64,000 nt of DNA from Roseibium album. GTDB taxonomy: Bacteria; Pseudomonadota; Alphaproteobacteria; Rhizobiales; Stappiaceae. A program made the position numbers and the translations under genes. Every line of letters starts with the position of its first letter. The first letter of the stretch is position 1. The stretch spans positions 248,001-312,000 of the forward strand of contig NZ_CXWE01000004.1 in assembly GCF_001404515.1 (NCBI RefSeq), written 5' to 3'. The notes under the pieces are model-generated. The model made no database searches, was not told the DNA's origin, and was given only the letters and a program-made list of their open reading frames with translations. Below, one piece after another: positions 8,124-18,200 of the stretch.

Positions 8124-9530
8124 ATGTGCGGCGGAACAAAAAACATAAAAGTGGCACCGCGTTCTATGCGTATCTTATCGGCTCTCCTTTTGAGCGCTTG
8201 CTTGGTTGAAGTATCTAGTGCGGCGGACCTCCGGCAAGTCGTTCAGGAAGCGGTTTCGACCAATCCGGACATTCTGGAATCCGCGGCCAACCGGCGCGCG
8301 CGCGATTACGAATATCGCCGGTCGCAAGGAGCGTTTCTGCCGACCCTAGATCTGTCTGCAGAGCTTGGCCCGGAACGACTGGATCGACCCAATTCCTTTT
8401 CTGCCGACGAAAACGACAAATGGCGATTTTCCAAGGAATTCACGGTGACCGTGCAGCAATTGCTGTTCGATGGCTTCACCTCGGTCAACCAGGTCTATCG
8501 CCAGAGTGCCCGGGTCGACGGTGCTGCCTTGCGGGTGATGGAGAGATCCGAGGCAACTGCACTCGACGCGGTCGAATCCTATATCGACGTCTTGAGAAAC
8601 ACGGCAATTCTTGCCAAGGCGCGGCTGAACGTCGACAAGCATCGCCGGATCTATTCCGATGTCCGGCAGCGTTTCGAAGGCGGTGAAACCGGCGCCGCCG
8701 ATCTGGCACAGGCGCGCGAACGCGTCGCGGCGGCCGAAGTTATTGTTTCAGAGGTACAGCAATCCCTTCTGGACACTATCGCCAAATATGAGCGTGTCGT
8801 CGGAAAGAAACCTGCTTCGCTCGCACCTGCCAGCCCGGCCAAGCTGCCGGGACGATCGGTTACCCAACTGGTCGATTCGGCGGTACAGGTTCATCCAACG
8901 GTCCGCGCGGCGATCGCAGATGCGGATGCTGCAAAATTCGAATACCAATCCACCAAGGGAAATTTTCTTCCTGAAGTCGCTCTTCAGGGTCAAGCGACAG
9001 TCGGCGATGACGTCGGTGGCATTGAAGGGCGAAACAATGAGTATTCCGGAAAACTGGTTTTTTCCTGGAATCTGTACAATGGCGGTCGCGACACTGCCCT
9101 CACCCAGGAATACAGCGAGCGCCTGACCGAAGCACAGATTCGTGTCGACCGGGTTCGCAGGGAGTTGAAGGAAGGGATCGAACGGTCCTTTGCTGCCGTC
9201 TCGACAACCACCAGCCGGATCAAGGCCCTGCGTGAACAATTGGCAGCGAACAGGCAGGTCGTCGAAGGCTATCGTCAGGAATACGACATCGGCCAGCGCA
9301 CGCTGCTGGATGTTTTGAATGCAGAGAACGCGCTCTTCAACAGTGAGATAGAGTTGATTTCGGTGCGCGCGGTCTACGCGTTTTCCACTTATCAGCTGCG
9401 GGCGACGTCAGGTGACCTGCTCGCTTACCTGAATGTTTCACCTCCGCCCGAGGCGGCAGACGGACAGCGGGACTCCGCGACAGTCCTTCCCAGAAACCTG
9501 ATAAATCTCGAGCCGTTACGTAAATTCTAA
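8124..9530 (+). CDS. TolC-family outer-membrane channel of a type I secretion system
   Basis: This 468-residue TolC/LapE-like protein has a signal peptide (about 15-36, MRILSALLLSACLVEVSSA) and the two-fold repeated coiled-coil hairpin and strand pattern of TolC. Typical motifs include AVSTNPDILESAANRRARDYEY at the start of repeat one, VQQLLFDGF, FSWNLYNGG and the QRTLLDVLNAENALFNSE near the end. It forms the outer-membrane exit duct for the adjacent ABC exporter and adaptor. The first ATG (8124) has AAGG at usable spacing; the ATG at 8166 lacks a ribosome site. First gene of the plus-strand secretion operon. Confidence 0.88.
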   Translation: MCGGTKNIKVAPRSMRILSALLLSACLVEVSSAADLRQVVQEAVSTNPDILESAANRRARDYEYRRSQGAFLPTLDLSAELGPERLDRPNSFSADENDKWRFSKEFTVTVQQLLFDGFTSVNQVYRQSARVDGAALRVMERSEATALDAVESYIDVLRNTAILAKARLNVDKHRRIYSDVRQRFEGGETGAADLAQARERVAAAEVIVSEVQQSLLDTIAKYERVVGKKPASLAPASPAKLPGRSVTQLVDSAVQVHPTVRAAIADADAAKFEYQSTKGNFLPEVALQGQATVGDDVGGIEGRNNEYSGKLVFSWNLYNGGRDTALTQEYSERLTEAQIRVDRVRRELKEGIERSFAAVSTTTSRIKALREQLAANRQVVEGYRQEYDIGQRTLLDVLNAENALFNSEIELISVRAVYAFSTYQLRATSGDLLAYLNVSPPPEAADGQRDSATVLPRNLINLEPLRKF

Positions 9531-9722
9531 CGTTTCACACGCATATTTGGATTGCCGGGCAACCGGTGAACCAATAATTTACGTCTACACACCGCAACGA
9601 GGCTTTGCCGGAAAACGTTTGCCTTGTCCGGATCGCCTGTCGTGTTGTGCGGGCCGGATCTCAAAGGCCGGATGCACGGCGAATGACCAAAGCGGTGACA
9701 GAGCCCGTGGTCCGCACCAGAC

Positions 9723-11924
9723 ATGCTGCAAAAAAGCACCGACGAGAATTCGAATACGGACGCAACGCCGCGGACTTCTGCGACAAGGGACCCGTTGGCG
9801 GATGCTTTGAAATACATCGCCCGCGTCCATGGCTACCACGTCAGCGATTCCGTGATCTGGAACGGTCTGCCTCAAACAGGTGACAAACTCTCCGTCGGCG
9901 TCCTCGGCCGGGCGGCGGCAAACTGCGGTCTGAAGGTTCTGCCAGACAAGAAGGAACTTGAGACGATACCGCTGGCTGCCTTGCCCTGTATCGTCGCGAT
10001 GAAAAACTCCGAAATGCTTGTGCTCACGAGCATGAACAAGGAAGCGGGAACGATCGAACTGGTCGACCCTGCACGCGGCACGGACAAGCAGCACCACCAA
10101 CTCGACGACATTCGTGACAACTACAGTGGCTATGCAATTTTCTTTCAGCCAACCGTAGACAAGACCGGTCAGAGCGAGCGGGCGCTCGGCTCGAACGGCC
10201 ATTGGTTCTGGAGTACTATTTCCAGCTATTGGCGTGACTATGTCCACGTTGCCATTGCCGCATTGCTGATCAATCTGCTGGCCCTGGCCTCACCACTCTT
10301 TACAATGAATGTCTATGACCGGGTGGTTCCGAACTTCGCGATCCCGACCCTCTGGGCCCTTGCGGTCGGGGTCATTTTGACCCTGATCTTCGATTTCATC
10401 CTGAAAATCGCGCGGGGGCAGATCATCAATGTTGCCGGCAAGCGGGCAGACAATGCCCTTGCCAGCAAGATCTTCGCTCACGCCCTTGCCATCGATTTCG
10501 AAAAACGACCGGTAAGCTCCGGCCAGTTCGCCAACCACATCCGTGAATTCGAAAATGTCCGGGAATTCATAACGTCTTCCTCGCTGGTTTCGATCATCGA
10601 CGTGTTTTTCATCGGAATCTTTGTCGCAGTTCTCTTCCTTCTTGTTGGCCCGATTGCGATTGTTCCACTGGTCGCGGTACCGATCGTGCTTGCGATCAGT
10701 CTGTTTGTTCAGGCACCCCTTTCCGGCGCAATAGAACAGTCGCACAAGGAAAGCGCGATCCGGCATTCAATTCTCGTGGAGAGCATCGCCAATCTCGACA
10801 CGGTGCGGGCGCTGAACGCCGAAGGTCGCATGCAGACGAAATGGGAACGGTCCGTCGCTGCAAGCAGCGCCGCAATCATGAAGGGTCGTTTCTGGGCTCT
10901 TGTTGCCCAGTCGGGAACGGGACTGGTCCAGGCATCCGTGTCCATAGCCATCATTGTCTGGGGCGTTTACCTGATCCAGAGCGGGGATATCACAATGGGT
11001 GCCCTGATCGCGGCCATGATGCTCTCCGGTCGTGTTCTCGCTCCCCTGGCGAATGTCGCCAACACTCTGACACGACTGCGCCAGACGCTTCATTCCTACA
11101 AGACCCTGAACGATGTCATGTCGACAGAAACGGAACGCAAGCCGGGGCGGACCTACATCAACAAGCGCATCGCGTCAGGGTCTGTCGAATTCAAGGGCGT
11201 CAATTTCCGCTACCCCGGCGCAGAGGACGACAGTCTCAAGAACATTTCATTCAAGATCACGCCGGGCGAAACCGTCGGGCTCATCGGACGCGTCGGTTCA
11301 GGCAAAAGCACCATCGGCCGGCTCTTTTCAGGTCTCTACTATCCGAGCAACGGGACTGTGCTGATCGATGGAACGGATACACGCCAGTTTGATCCGGCAG
11401 ACCTCAGGTCAAATGTCGGCTTTCTGTCGCAGGACAATGTTCTTTTCAGCGGTACAGTGCGCGAGAACATAAGCGCGGGCGACCCTTTTGCCGATGACGA
11501 TGCCCTCGTCGAAGCCGCCCGGATTGCAGGCGTCGAGGAATTTGTCGCTCAAAGCCCTCTCGGCTACGACCTTCAGGTCGGAGAAGGCGGACGCTTCCTG
11601 TCGGGAGGACAAAAGCAGGCTGTCGCCCTGGCGAGAATTCTGCTGAGAAAACCACGAGTTCTGTTTCTCGACGAGCCGTCGAGCCATCTGGACCTGGCTT
11701 CAGAACGCAGATTGATCACCAGACTGATGGAATACAACACCCCGGACACAACGGTTGTCATCAGCACGCACCGCATGAGCCTCGTGGAACTCACCGACCG
11801 GCTTATCACGCTCGATTATGGCAAACTGGCGCTGGACGGTCCCAGGCAGGAGGTCCTGAAGAAACTTCAGGAACTGGGTGCGGTCAACGCGGCAAATCAG
11901 CAGAATTCGCAAGGTGGTGCATGA
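9723..11924 (+). CDS. lapB: LapB-like type I secretion ABC transporter/ATPase
   Basis: This 733-residue exporter has three parts: an N-terminal C39-like domain (about 22-145), a six-helix membrane domain (about 170-450) and an ATPase with Walker A GRVGSGKST at 522-530, LSGGQ at 626-630 and LFLDEP at 647-652. The N-terminal domain lacks the catalytic cysteine motif of bacteriocin C39 peptidases, having LKYIARVHGYHVS where the Cys would be, so it docks the substrate without cutting, as in LapB/HlyB. It is co-transcribed with tolC and hlyD and inferred to export the facing RTX adhesin. No in-frame alternative start exists between 9699 and the ATG, although the ribosome site is weak. Confidence 0.9.
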   Translation: MLQKSTDENSNTDATPRTSATRDPLADALKYIARVHGYHVSDSVIWNGLPQTGDKLSVGVLGRAAANCGLKVLPDKKELETIPLAALPCIVAMKNSEMLVLTSMNKEAGTIELVDPARGTDKQHHQLDDIRDNYSGYAIFFQPTVDKTGQSERALGSNGHWFWSTISSYWRDYVHVAIAALLINLLALASPLFTMNVYDRVVPNFAIPTLWALAVGVILTLIFDFILKIARGQIINVAGKRADNALASKIFAHALAIDFEKRPVSSGQFANHIREFENVREFITSSSLVSIIDVFFIGIFVAVLFLLVGPIAIVPLVAVPIVLAISLFVQAPLSGAIEQSHKESAIRHSILVESIANLDTVRALNAEGRMQTKWERSVAASSAAIMKGRFWALVAQSGTGLVQASVSIAIIVWGVYLIQSGDITMGALIAAMMLSGRVLAPLANVANTLTRLRQTLHSYKTLNDVMSTETERKPGRTYINKRIASGSVEFKGVNFRYPGAEDDSLKNISFKITPGETVGLIGRVGSGKSTIGRLFSGLYYPSNGTVLIDGTDTRQFDPADLRSNVGFLSQDNVLFSGTVRENISAGDPFADDDALVEAARIAGVEEFVAQSPLGYDLQVGEGGRFLSGGQKQAVALARILLRKPRVLFLDEPSSHLDLASERRLITRLMEYNTPDTTVVISTHRMSLVELTDRLITLDYGKLALDGPRQEVLKKLQELGAVNAANQQNSQGGA

Positions 11925-13237
11925 TGAATTCTGGTGACTGGAACTACGCGAACGATATCCGCGATGTCATTCAGACCAAACCGCCGCGTTACACGATCAA
12001 CGTCATCCGGATCGGTTTGGTGCTGTTTGTGGTCATTCTCGCATGGGCCTACTTTGCAACCCTTGAGGAAGTCACGCGCGGCGATGGTCGCGTCGTCCCT
12101 TCCCGCCAGATCCAGGTCGTGCAGGCTCCCGACCGTGGTATTGTCGAAAAGATATTCGTTCGGGAGGGCGACATTGTCGACGAAGGCCAACCCCTTATCG
12201 AAATCGACGATACGACCTTCTCTTCGCAACTGGGCGAGATCAGGCAGCGCCGATGGGCGCTGATGGCCAGGCTCGCGAGGCTCGATTCAGAAGCTGACCG
12301 GAAATCACTGGAATTTCCTGAAACGCTGCTCAATGAGGCGCCCGGCCTGATCGCGGAAGAGGAAAACGTCTTCCGAGACAAGAAAGCCAGCCTCGAGAAC
12401 GAACTACGTGTTCTTCAGAACCAGGCGTCCCAACGCGAACAGGAATATCAGGAACTTCTGGCAAAGCAGACCAAACTCGAATCCGTCATTGAGATCCTGG
12501 AACGCGAGGTGGAGATCAAGCAAAGTCTCTATGAACGAAGGGTTCTTCCGGAAATCGAATTTTTGCAGTTGCAGCGGCAACTAAAAGAAAGCGAAGGAGA
12601 GCTTGCCATCACCCAGGCGTCTGTTCGGCGTGCGGCGGCTGCAAGGGAAGAAGCACGCGAACGCTCCAGCAACGCGGTTGCGACTTTCGTCTCCGAGGCC
12701 AGTCAGCAGTTGGCCGAGACACGCGGTGAATTGGCGGTGATCAATGAAACCCTGAAAGGCGCGGCAGACAAGGTGCGGCGCACAGAATTGGTTTCCCCCG
12801 TCAAGGGGATCGTCAACAAATTGAACATCACGACGATCGGTGCCGTGGTTCAGCCGGCAGCGGATCTGGTTGAAATCGTGCCCCTGGAAGATACCCTTCT
12901 CATTGAGGCCCGCATCCGTCCGAAGGACGTCGCGTTCCTGCATCCCGGTCAGAAGGCACAGGTCAAGATAACCGCTTATGATTTTTCAGTTTACGGCGGT
13001 CTTGAGGGAAACCTGGAACGAATAAGCGCGGACACGACTGAGGACGAAGAAGGTAATCGTTTTTTCCGCGTAATGATCAGAACAGATAAAAATCATCTTG
13101 GTTCTGATACTGAACCTTTACCAATAATACCAGGAATGGTTGCTTCGATAGATATCTTAACCGGTGAGAAAACCGTTCTGGACTACATCTTGAAACCGAT
13201 CAAGAAAGTTCGGGACGAAGCACTCCGGGAGCGCTGA
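11921..13237 (+). CDS. lapC: HlyD-family type I secretion membrane-fusion protein
   Basis: This 438-residue adaptor has a short cytoplasmic N-terminus, one membrane helix (about 28-47), a biotinyl-lipoyl half-motif (VQAPDRGIVEKIFVREGDIVDEG), a long periplasmic coiled coil (about 105-275, rich in Glu/Arg/Gln), the second lipoyl half (LVSPVKGIVNKLNI) and a beta-barrel end. It bridges the ABC exporter and TolC. Its ATG overlaps the exporter TGA (ATGA), so the two are translationally coupled. Codon use shifts to AT-richer near 13070-13160, without a frame break. Confidence 0.9.
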   Translation: MMNSGDWNYANDIRDVIQTKPPRYTINVIRIGLVLFVVILAWAYFATLEEVTRGDGRVVPSRQIQVVQAPDRGIVEKIFVREGDIVDEGQPLIEIDDTTFSSQLGEIRQRRWALMARLARLDSEADRKSLEFPETLLNEAPGLIAEEENVFRDKKASLENELRVLQNQASQREQEYQELLAKQTKLESVIEILEREVEIKQSLYERRVLPEIEFLQLQRQLKESEGELAITQASVRRAAAAREEARERSSNAVATFVSEASQQLAETRGELAVINETLKGAADKVRRTELVSPVKGIVNKLNITTIGAVVQPAADLVEIVPLEDTLLIEARIRPKDVAFLHPGQKAQVKITAYDFSVYGGLEGNLERISADTTEDEEGNRFFRVMIRTDKNHLGSDTEPLPIIPGMVASIDILTGEKTVLDYILKPIKKVRDEALRER

Positions 13238-13266
13238 CGTCTCGACAATAACGAGGCGATCGGCAG

Positions 13267-14244
13267 ATGGATCATGGAGCGACCGCACCGGCAATGCCGG
13301 TGGCGAACAGGAAAGTTGTGCGCGCGTCCTGGCGGACGGGATTGTGCGTCATCGTTCTCCACTGGGCCGTGACCCCCGTTCTTGCCGAAAGCGATCCGGC
13401 CCAGATTTCAAATTCAGCGGACGCGTTGGCCATCTCACCATTGCAAACGGCGAGACTGGAAACGGACCCTGACAGTCTGAAATTCACCCAAAAACACGAA
13501 GATGCGGCTGTCAGCGTTGCAAAGGCGCTAATTCAGGCGAACCTGGTCGGGAAACCAAGAACCAAGCCGACAACCGGCCACAAGTCTCTATCTCGTCAGG
13601 CTCTCGCTGCAACCGTTTCTGCAGGCAGCAACGGGACGATAGCACCGAGCAAACTGTTCGGAACGCCAGGAGAACCGGTCTCCCTGTCTCCGGTCACCAA
13701 ACGTTGGCAGAGAGCGCTGGAAAACCTGGAACTGGACGCGGATGTTTCGGGGAAAGACCGGAACAGTTTTCGCGCCTATTCGGCCATCGTGAACCAGGTT
13801 CGACCCCATCGACGCGGACTGCAGATCCCGAAGATCAATTACATGGTCAATCGCCTCCTTGCCTACCGCGAGGACAGCGTCCTCTACAAGTCTGGAGAAT
13901 ATTGGGCCAGTCCTGTCGAAACATTGTCCAGACGTGCCGGCGACTGCGAGGACTATGCCATCCTGAAATATGCCCTACTGCGTGACCTTGGTGTCAAAGA
14001 CGATGACATGCGGATTGTCGTTCTGCGCGATACGGCCGCTCGCCAATATCATGCGGTCCTTTCGGTACGCCACAAGGGACAGTGGCTCATATTGGACAAT
14101 CGGTTCTCACGCGTCCGGTTTGAACGCGATCTTCCGCACTATCAGGCTCTATACTCGGTCAACGCAGCCGGAGAGTGGGCGCATGCACCCAGGGCCGGTT
14201 CACCGGTTCGTCTCGCGGCAAGACTGAAATCCGCAACCCGGTAA
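13267..14244 (+). CDS. lapG: LapG-like periplasmic cysteine protease (BTLCP family)
   Basis: This 325-residue bacterial transglutaminase-like cysteine proteinase has a signal peptide (to about residue 40, AVTPVLA), a long low-complexity stretch (41-140) and the catalytic domain from about 141. The triad is visible as C227 (AGDCEDYAILKYALL), H262 (QYHAVLSVR) and D277 (LILDNRF); the acidic residues flanking C227 match the calcium site of LapG. LapG clips Lap adhesins at a di-alanine site and releases them from the surface. The facing adhesin carries such a site (TAAG). The 100-residue N-terminal extension is unusual for LapG. Confidence 0.85.
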   Translation: MDHGATAPAMPVANRKVVRASWRTGLCVIVLHWAVTPVLAESDPAQISNSADALAISPLQTARLETDPDSLKFTQKHEDAAVSVAKALIQANLVGKPRTKPTTGHKSLSRQALAATVSAGSNGTIAPSKLFGTPGEPVSLSPVTKRWQRALENLELDADVSGKDRNSFRAYSAIVNQVRPHRRGLQIPKINYMVNRLLAYREDSVLYKSGEYWASPVETLSRRAGDCEDYAILKYALLRDLGVKDDDMRIVVLRDTAARQYHAVLSVRHKGQWLILDNRFSRVRFERDLPHYQALYSVNAAGEWAHAPRAGSPVRLAARLKSATR

Positions 14245-14344
14245 AAAAGGTCTCTTGCAGACCGGAGCTTCCGCAGTCACGAGAGCCATTACGACACGCC
14301 GATTGTGTCTCCCAAGCCGGTCCAACGCGTGATATACGCGCGAC

Positions 14345-15088
14345 ATGCAAGCACAAGGTCAAAACGCCGGAACACGGATGCGCGCCCTGTCATCCCCTGC
14401 CGTCATTCTTGGAGTGGTCAGCTGCCTGTTCGCTTTAGGTGTTGTCGTGGCCGGATTTCTGTTGGCCGAACACCAGAGAGCAATCCTGAGCACGGACCAA
14501 AGGAAATCCGACGCAGAACGCGCGCTCCTGATCAGTGAACTTAAGGACGCGAGACTTACCGGTCCGAGATTGCGACTTGAGGAACTGGCCGCTCTGCCGC
14601 TCATTCCCGAATTTGTTGACCTTTCAAGGCGCCAGCCGGACGGTTTGGAAGCGCAAGAGCTTAGGGCCTATCTCCGGACCGTACTTAAGGCTGCATCCAG
14701 CGAAACAGGTTTGGCCCGTATCGCGATCGTCGATGCAGAAGGACGACAACTTCTCAGCGTGGATAGCCTGATCTCGAATGAGACTACCGAAGAAAGCCAC
14801 AGGCTTGCGGCAATTGTGTACGACATCAACGACCCGGCGAAAGCAGCCGGAAAAATCGCGGGTTACGTTCCGAAAACTGCAATGTCAATGCTGCTGCCGT
14901 CGGACACGAATTCACCAACAAGTACAGCAGGCATCTCGTCTTCAACCTCGGCGAATTCGGGCACCCGGGCTGTACTTGATATTCCTGGCACGACCCGCTT
15001 GCTATCGCTGGTAGCCGGCATTGCGATTGCGTTCTTCGGACTCTCAGGCGCGGTCCTGTTGCGAAGGCAAATTCTCCGAAAATCCTGA
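14345..15088 (+). CDS. Two-helix membrane protein with periplasmic PAS/Cache-like loop
   Basis: This 247-residue protein has membrane helices at about 18-40 and 217-239 and a periplasmic region between them. The loop starts helical (41-80), includes a PAS/Cache-like stretch (ARIAIVDAEGRQLLSVD, 124-140) and ends in a Ser/Thr-rich linker (185-207). Only about eight residues (RRQILRKS) follow the second helix, so there is no cytoplasmic output domain. It lies directly after lapG, where many Lap loci place lapD. It could hold or gate LapG in the periplasm without c-di-GMP sensing. That is inference; no family is recognised. No strong ribosome site is visible. Confidence 0.6.
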   Translation: MQAQGQNAGTRMRALSSPAVILGVVSCLFALGVVVAGFLLAEHQRAILSTDQRKSDAERALLISELKDARLTGPRLRLEELAALPLIPEFVDLSRRQPDGLEAQELRAYLRTVLKAASSETGLARIAIVDAEGRQLLSVDSLISNETTEESHRLAAIVYDINDPAKAAGKIAGYVPKTAMSMLLPSDTNSPTSTAGISSSTSANSGTRAVLDIPGTTRLLSLVAGIAIAFFGLSGAVLLRRQILRKS

Positions 15089-15154
15089 AAAACCATCGTC
15101 ATCTGGTTCTCCACAAACGTGCGTGGACATCATTTGCGTTGACAATCGTCAAAT

Positions 15155-15180
15155 AAAAAAGGCGGGCTTGCGCCCGCCTT
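15155..15180 (-). terminator. Rho-independent terminator of the adhesin gene (probably bidirectional)
   Basis: GGCGGGC (15161-15167), loop TTGC, GCCCGCC (15172-15178). Read on the minus strand the hairpin is followed by TTTTTTATTT, a strong terminator 25 bp after the adhesin stop. The A/T pairs flanking the stem extend it, so it may also stop the convergent exporter operon. Confidence 0.85.
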
Positions 15181-15204
15181 CAAGACATTCAAACGCTAAG
15201 AGCT

Positions 15205-18200
15205 TCAGCCAATGTTGACTGGGATCTGCGCCTCGCTGCCATCGCTGTCCAGAACGACCCGGATCGTCTCGCCCATCGAGGCATGATCTTGAAGCGTCGC
15301 CGCGTCCTGCCAGTCGTGTGCCGTTCCATCGCCGTCGCGGTCGACCTTGAGCGTTATCGCACCATCGGCCTCTTTTTGCGCCTGCACGAATTCCTCGACA
15401 TCCGCACCCGGTCCAAATGCCCCGTCGAGCAACTCGCCAAGATCGATCCGGTCGCCATCCGCGAATGCGTAATCGGTGATGATATCGGCCTCTGCGAGGG
15501 AATTGAGGACAAATGTATCGGCGCCTGCGCCGCCTGTCAGCGTATCGGAACCGAGCCCGCCGATGAGAATGTCATCGCCGTCGGTCCCGACGAGAACATT
15601 GTCGCCGTCGTCACCTCTGATGGTCGATCCGGTGATGATTGCACCCAGTTCGATGTTTTCAACCGGGTTGATATCACTGTCGTTCTCGGGTTGATCCTGG
15701 ATATCTGCCACGACAGTGCCGCTAACGGATGTCGGAGACGAACCGGTCGCTGCCGTGTCAGCTGCCAGAACTTCCAGTTCAACCGCACGCGTTACCACGT
15801 TGCCGTCAGCGAAATTCAACGCGATTTCGACCGAGGCATCTCCAACATATCCTTCGCTGGAAGTGAAGGTGACCGTGAAGTCGTCCGAAACTGTTAGCTC
15901 TCCATGTTCGGATGCCCGGGTCACCGATACACTTGTCAGTCCCGCTGCAACCTCATCACTGGACGCTGCATAGATCACCAGAGCAACTCCGGCGGCAATA
16001 GCCGTCGATTGCCGCGTCGTTTCTTCAGCATCCGGGCCGTCCACGTTGGCAACCGCAAAAGCCGCACCGGCATATTCACCCGTGCTTCCGTCGGTCTTCG
16101 TGAAAGTGCCTTCGGCAAATACCGTATTGCCATCAACGTCCTGATAGACCGACCGGGCGCCCAGATCGATTGACGCTACACCATGTTCGACAAGCGATTT
16201 CAACTCGCCTTCCTGTACAACACCGTCGGAGTTGGCGTCCTGCCAGACCTTGATGTCGTTGAAAGCGGCGTCGCCAGCGTCGATGACCCCATCACCGTTG
16301 TCATCGAGTGACGCGAGGGCTTCAAGGGAATCGGCATACGATCCTCCATTGAAGCTTTCCGAGAAGATTTCCGAACCGTTCTCGATTGCCCCTGATCCGT
16401 CGACATCCATGACGAGCAGACCATCATCGGAACCAACCCATCCGGTCTGTTCGATAATTCCGTCCGCGTTGACGTCGAAATCGACACCGTTTTCAGCTGA
16501 AATCAGTTCAACACCGTCACCATCCAGGTCGAGAATGATCGGATCGGAGGAGAAATTGAAGTCCGAAGCACTAAGTGCTGCCGGCGACACTCCTGTGATA
16601 ACAGCAACATATTGGCCGTTGACGTTATCGAATATTGTGGCCCTTCCGAAGGCGTCGTTGCCGATCGTCAGGTCGGCAAATGTCAATCCGCCAGTGATCG
16701 TGATCTTGTCTGACCCGTCCTGAAAGAAGAAAACTTGGTCGGCATCGGAAATCGAGGCACTGCCTTCGCCGGCAGCGAAAACGAATTCGTCGGCTCCAGT
16801 CCCACCGAACAACCTGTCCTGACCAGTGCCGCCCGCGAGCTTGTTGTTACCGAGCACTCCGAAGATATCATCATTACCGGCACCGCCAATGAGCGTGTCA
16901 TTGCCACCAAAGCCCGCGATGAAGTCATTGCCCTCGCCGCCTGAAATCGTGTTTGCCTGACCGTCGCCGAAGATGGTGTCGTTGAAGTCAGAGCCGGTAA
17001 CATTCTCGATGCTGACGAGATTGTCGTGATCAATCGTGTCGGCTGCGATTGCGTCCGCCAGAACCGTAAAGCCCAGGCTCTGGTTAGCCAGATCCGTAGA
17101 CCAGTTCAGGTCCATCCTGACCAGAACGGCTTCCGAATTATTGGAATAGTCCGCTGTATCCGTGCCTTCGCCTCCGTCAAGCAGATTAATCCCGCCGCCT
17201 CCGTTGAGCGCGTCGTTTCCACCATTACCCGTCAGTGTGTTGTTGTTGTCATTGCCGACCAGAACATCATCGCCGGCGCCACCAATTGCCTCGTCGATCC
17301 CTTCCATGCTGTCGGAGCCGACAACGGCAGGATCGGCATCATCTCTGTCGGTTGCAGTTTCCCCTGCTACCGTTTGCCCGAGAATTGTCTTTTCAGCGTC
17401 GCTCAGATTAACGAACACACCGGATGTCAGGCCGGAATAGTCGACAGAAGTGCCAGTGACCGTTCCTGCCGCGTCGACGCGCACGGTAAATGCGCCGTCT
17501 TCACTGTCATCGCCATCAGCGTCGGTCGCTTTGAAGGAAAATGTCAGGTCCAGGTAACGGTCCGTTCCCACCGAAGTGGTATGATCAAGTGGCTGCAGAA
17601 GTTCGAAATCGTAGCTACCTGTTCCCTCGTCGGAGAGTGACACCGTCAAAACAACACTGCTTTCCGTCGCTTCAACCGGCACGGCGGCTCCAACGTATCC
17701 GACAAGAATGCCATCGATGATCGCGAAATTGACAAGCTCACCGTTGGAATAAATCTCGGTCAAGGCCCCATCCGCATCGGCAAAGGACACGTTGTCGACA
17801 GCAGTCGCCTCGGAAAAGCCGACCGAACGATCGCCAGGTGCGCCATCATCGTCATTGGCATCATCGATGCCCCACTCGATACCAAGATCGATGGACTCCA
17901 GCCTACGAGTGCCGTCTTCTTCTACAACAGTATCGTCAACAGTACCGATTTCCGGACCGCCATCGCGAATCCTGATTGTTGCATTTGCAGCGTCGGTGTC
18001 CCCGTCTCCATCCGTTACGGTGAAGCGAATGCGGAATATCAGCTGGTCCGCTCGTCCTGTCTCTCCTGCATCGGGATGATCGAGACCGACAAACTGCTCG
18101 TAGGTGTAGTTTCCATCCGGGTTTACGACGAGTTCAAAGGCCTTGGTTGCGGTTCCTTCCAGAACAGCAGTCACGGTTATCACACCACCTGCATCCGTCG

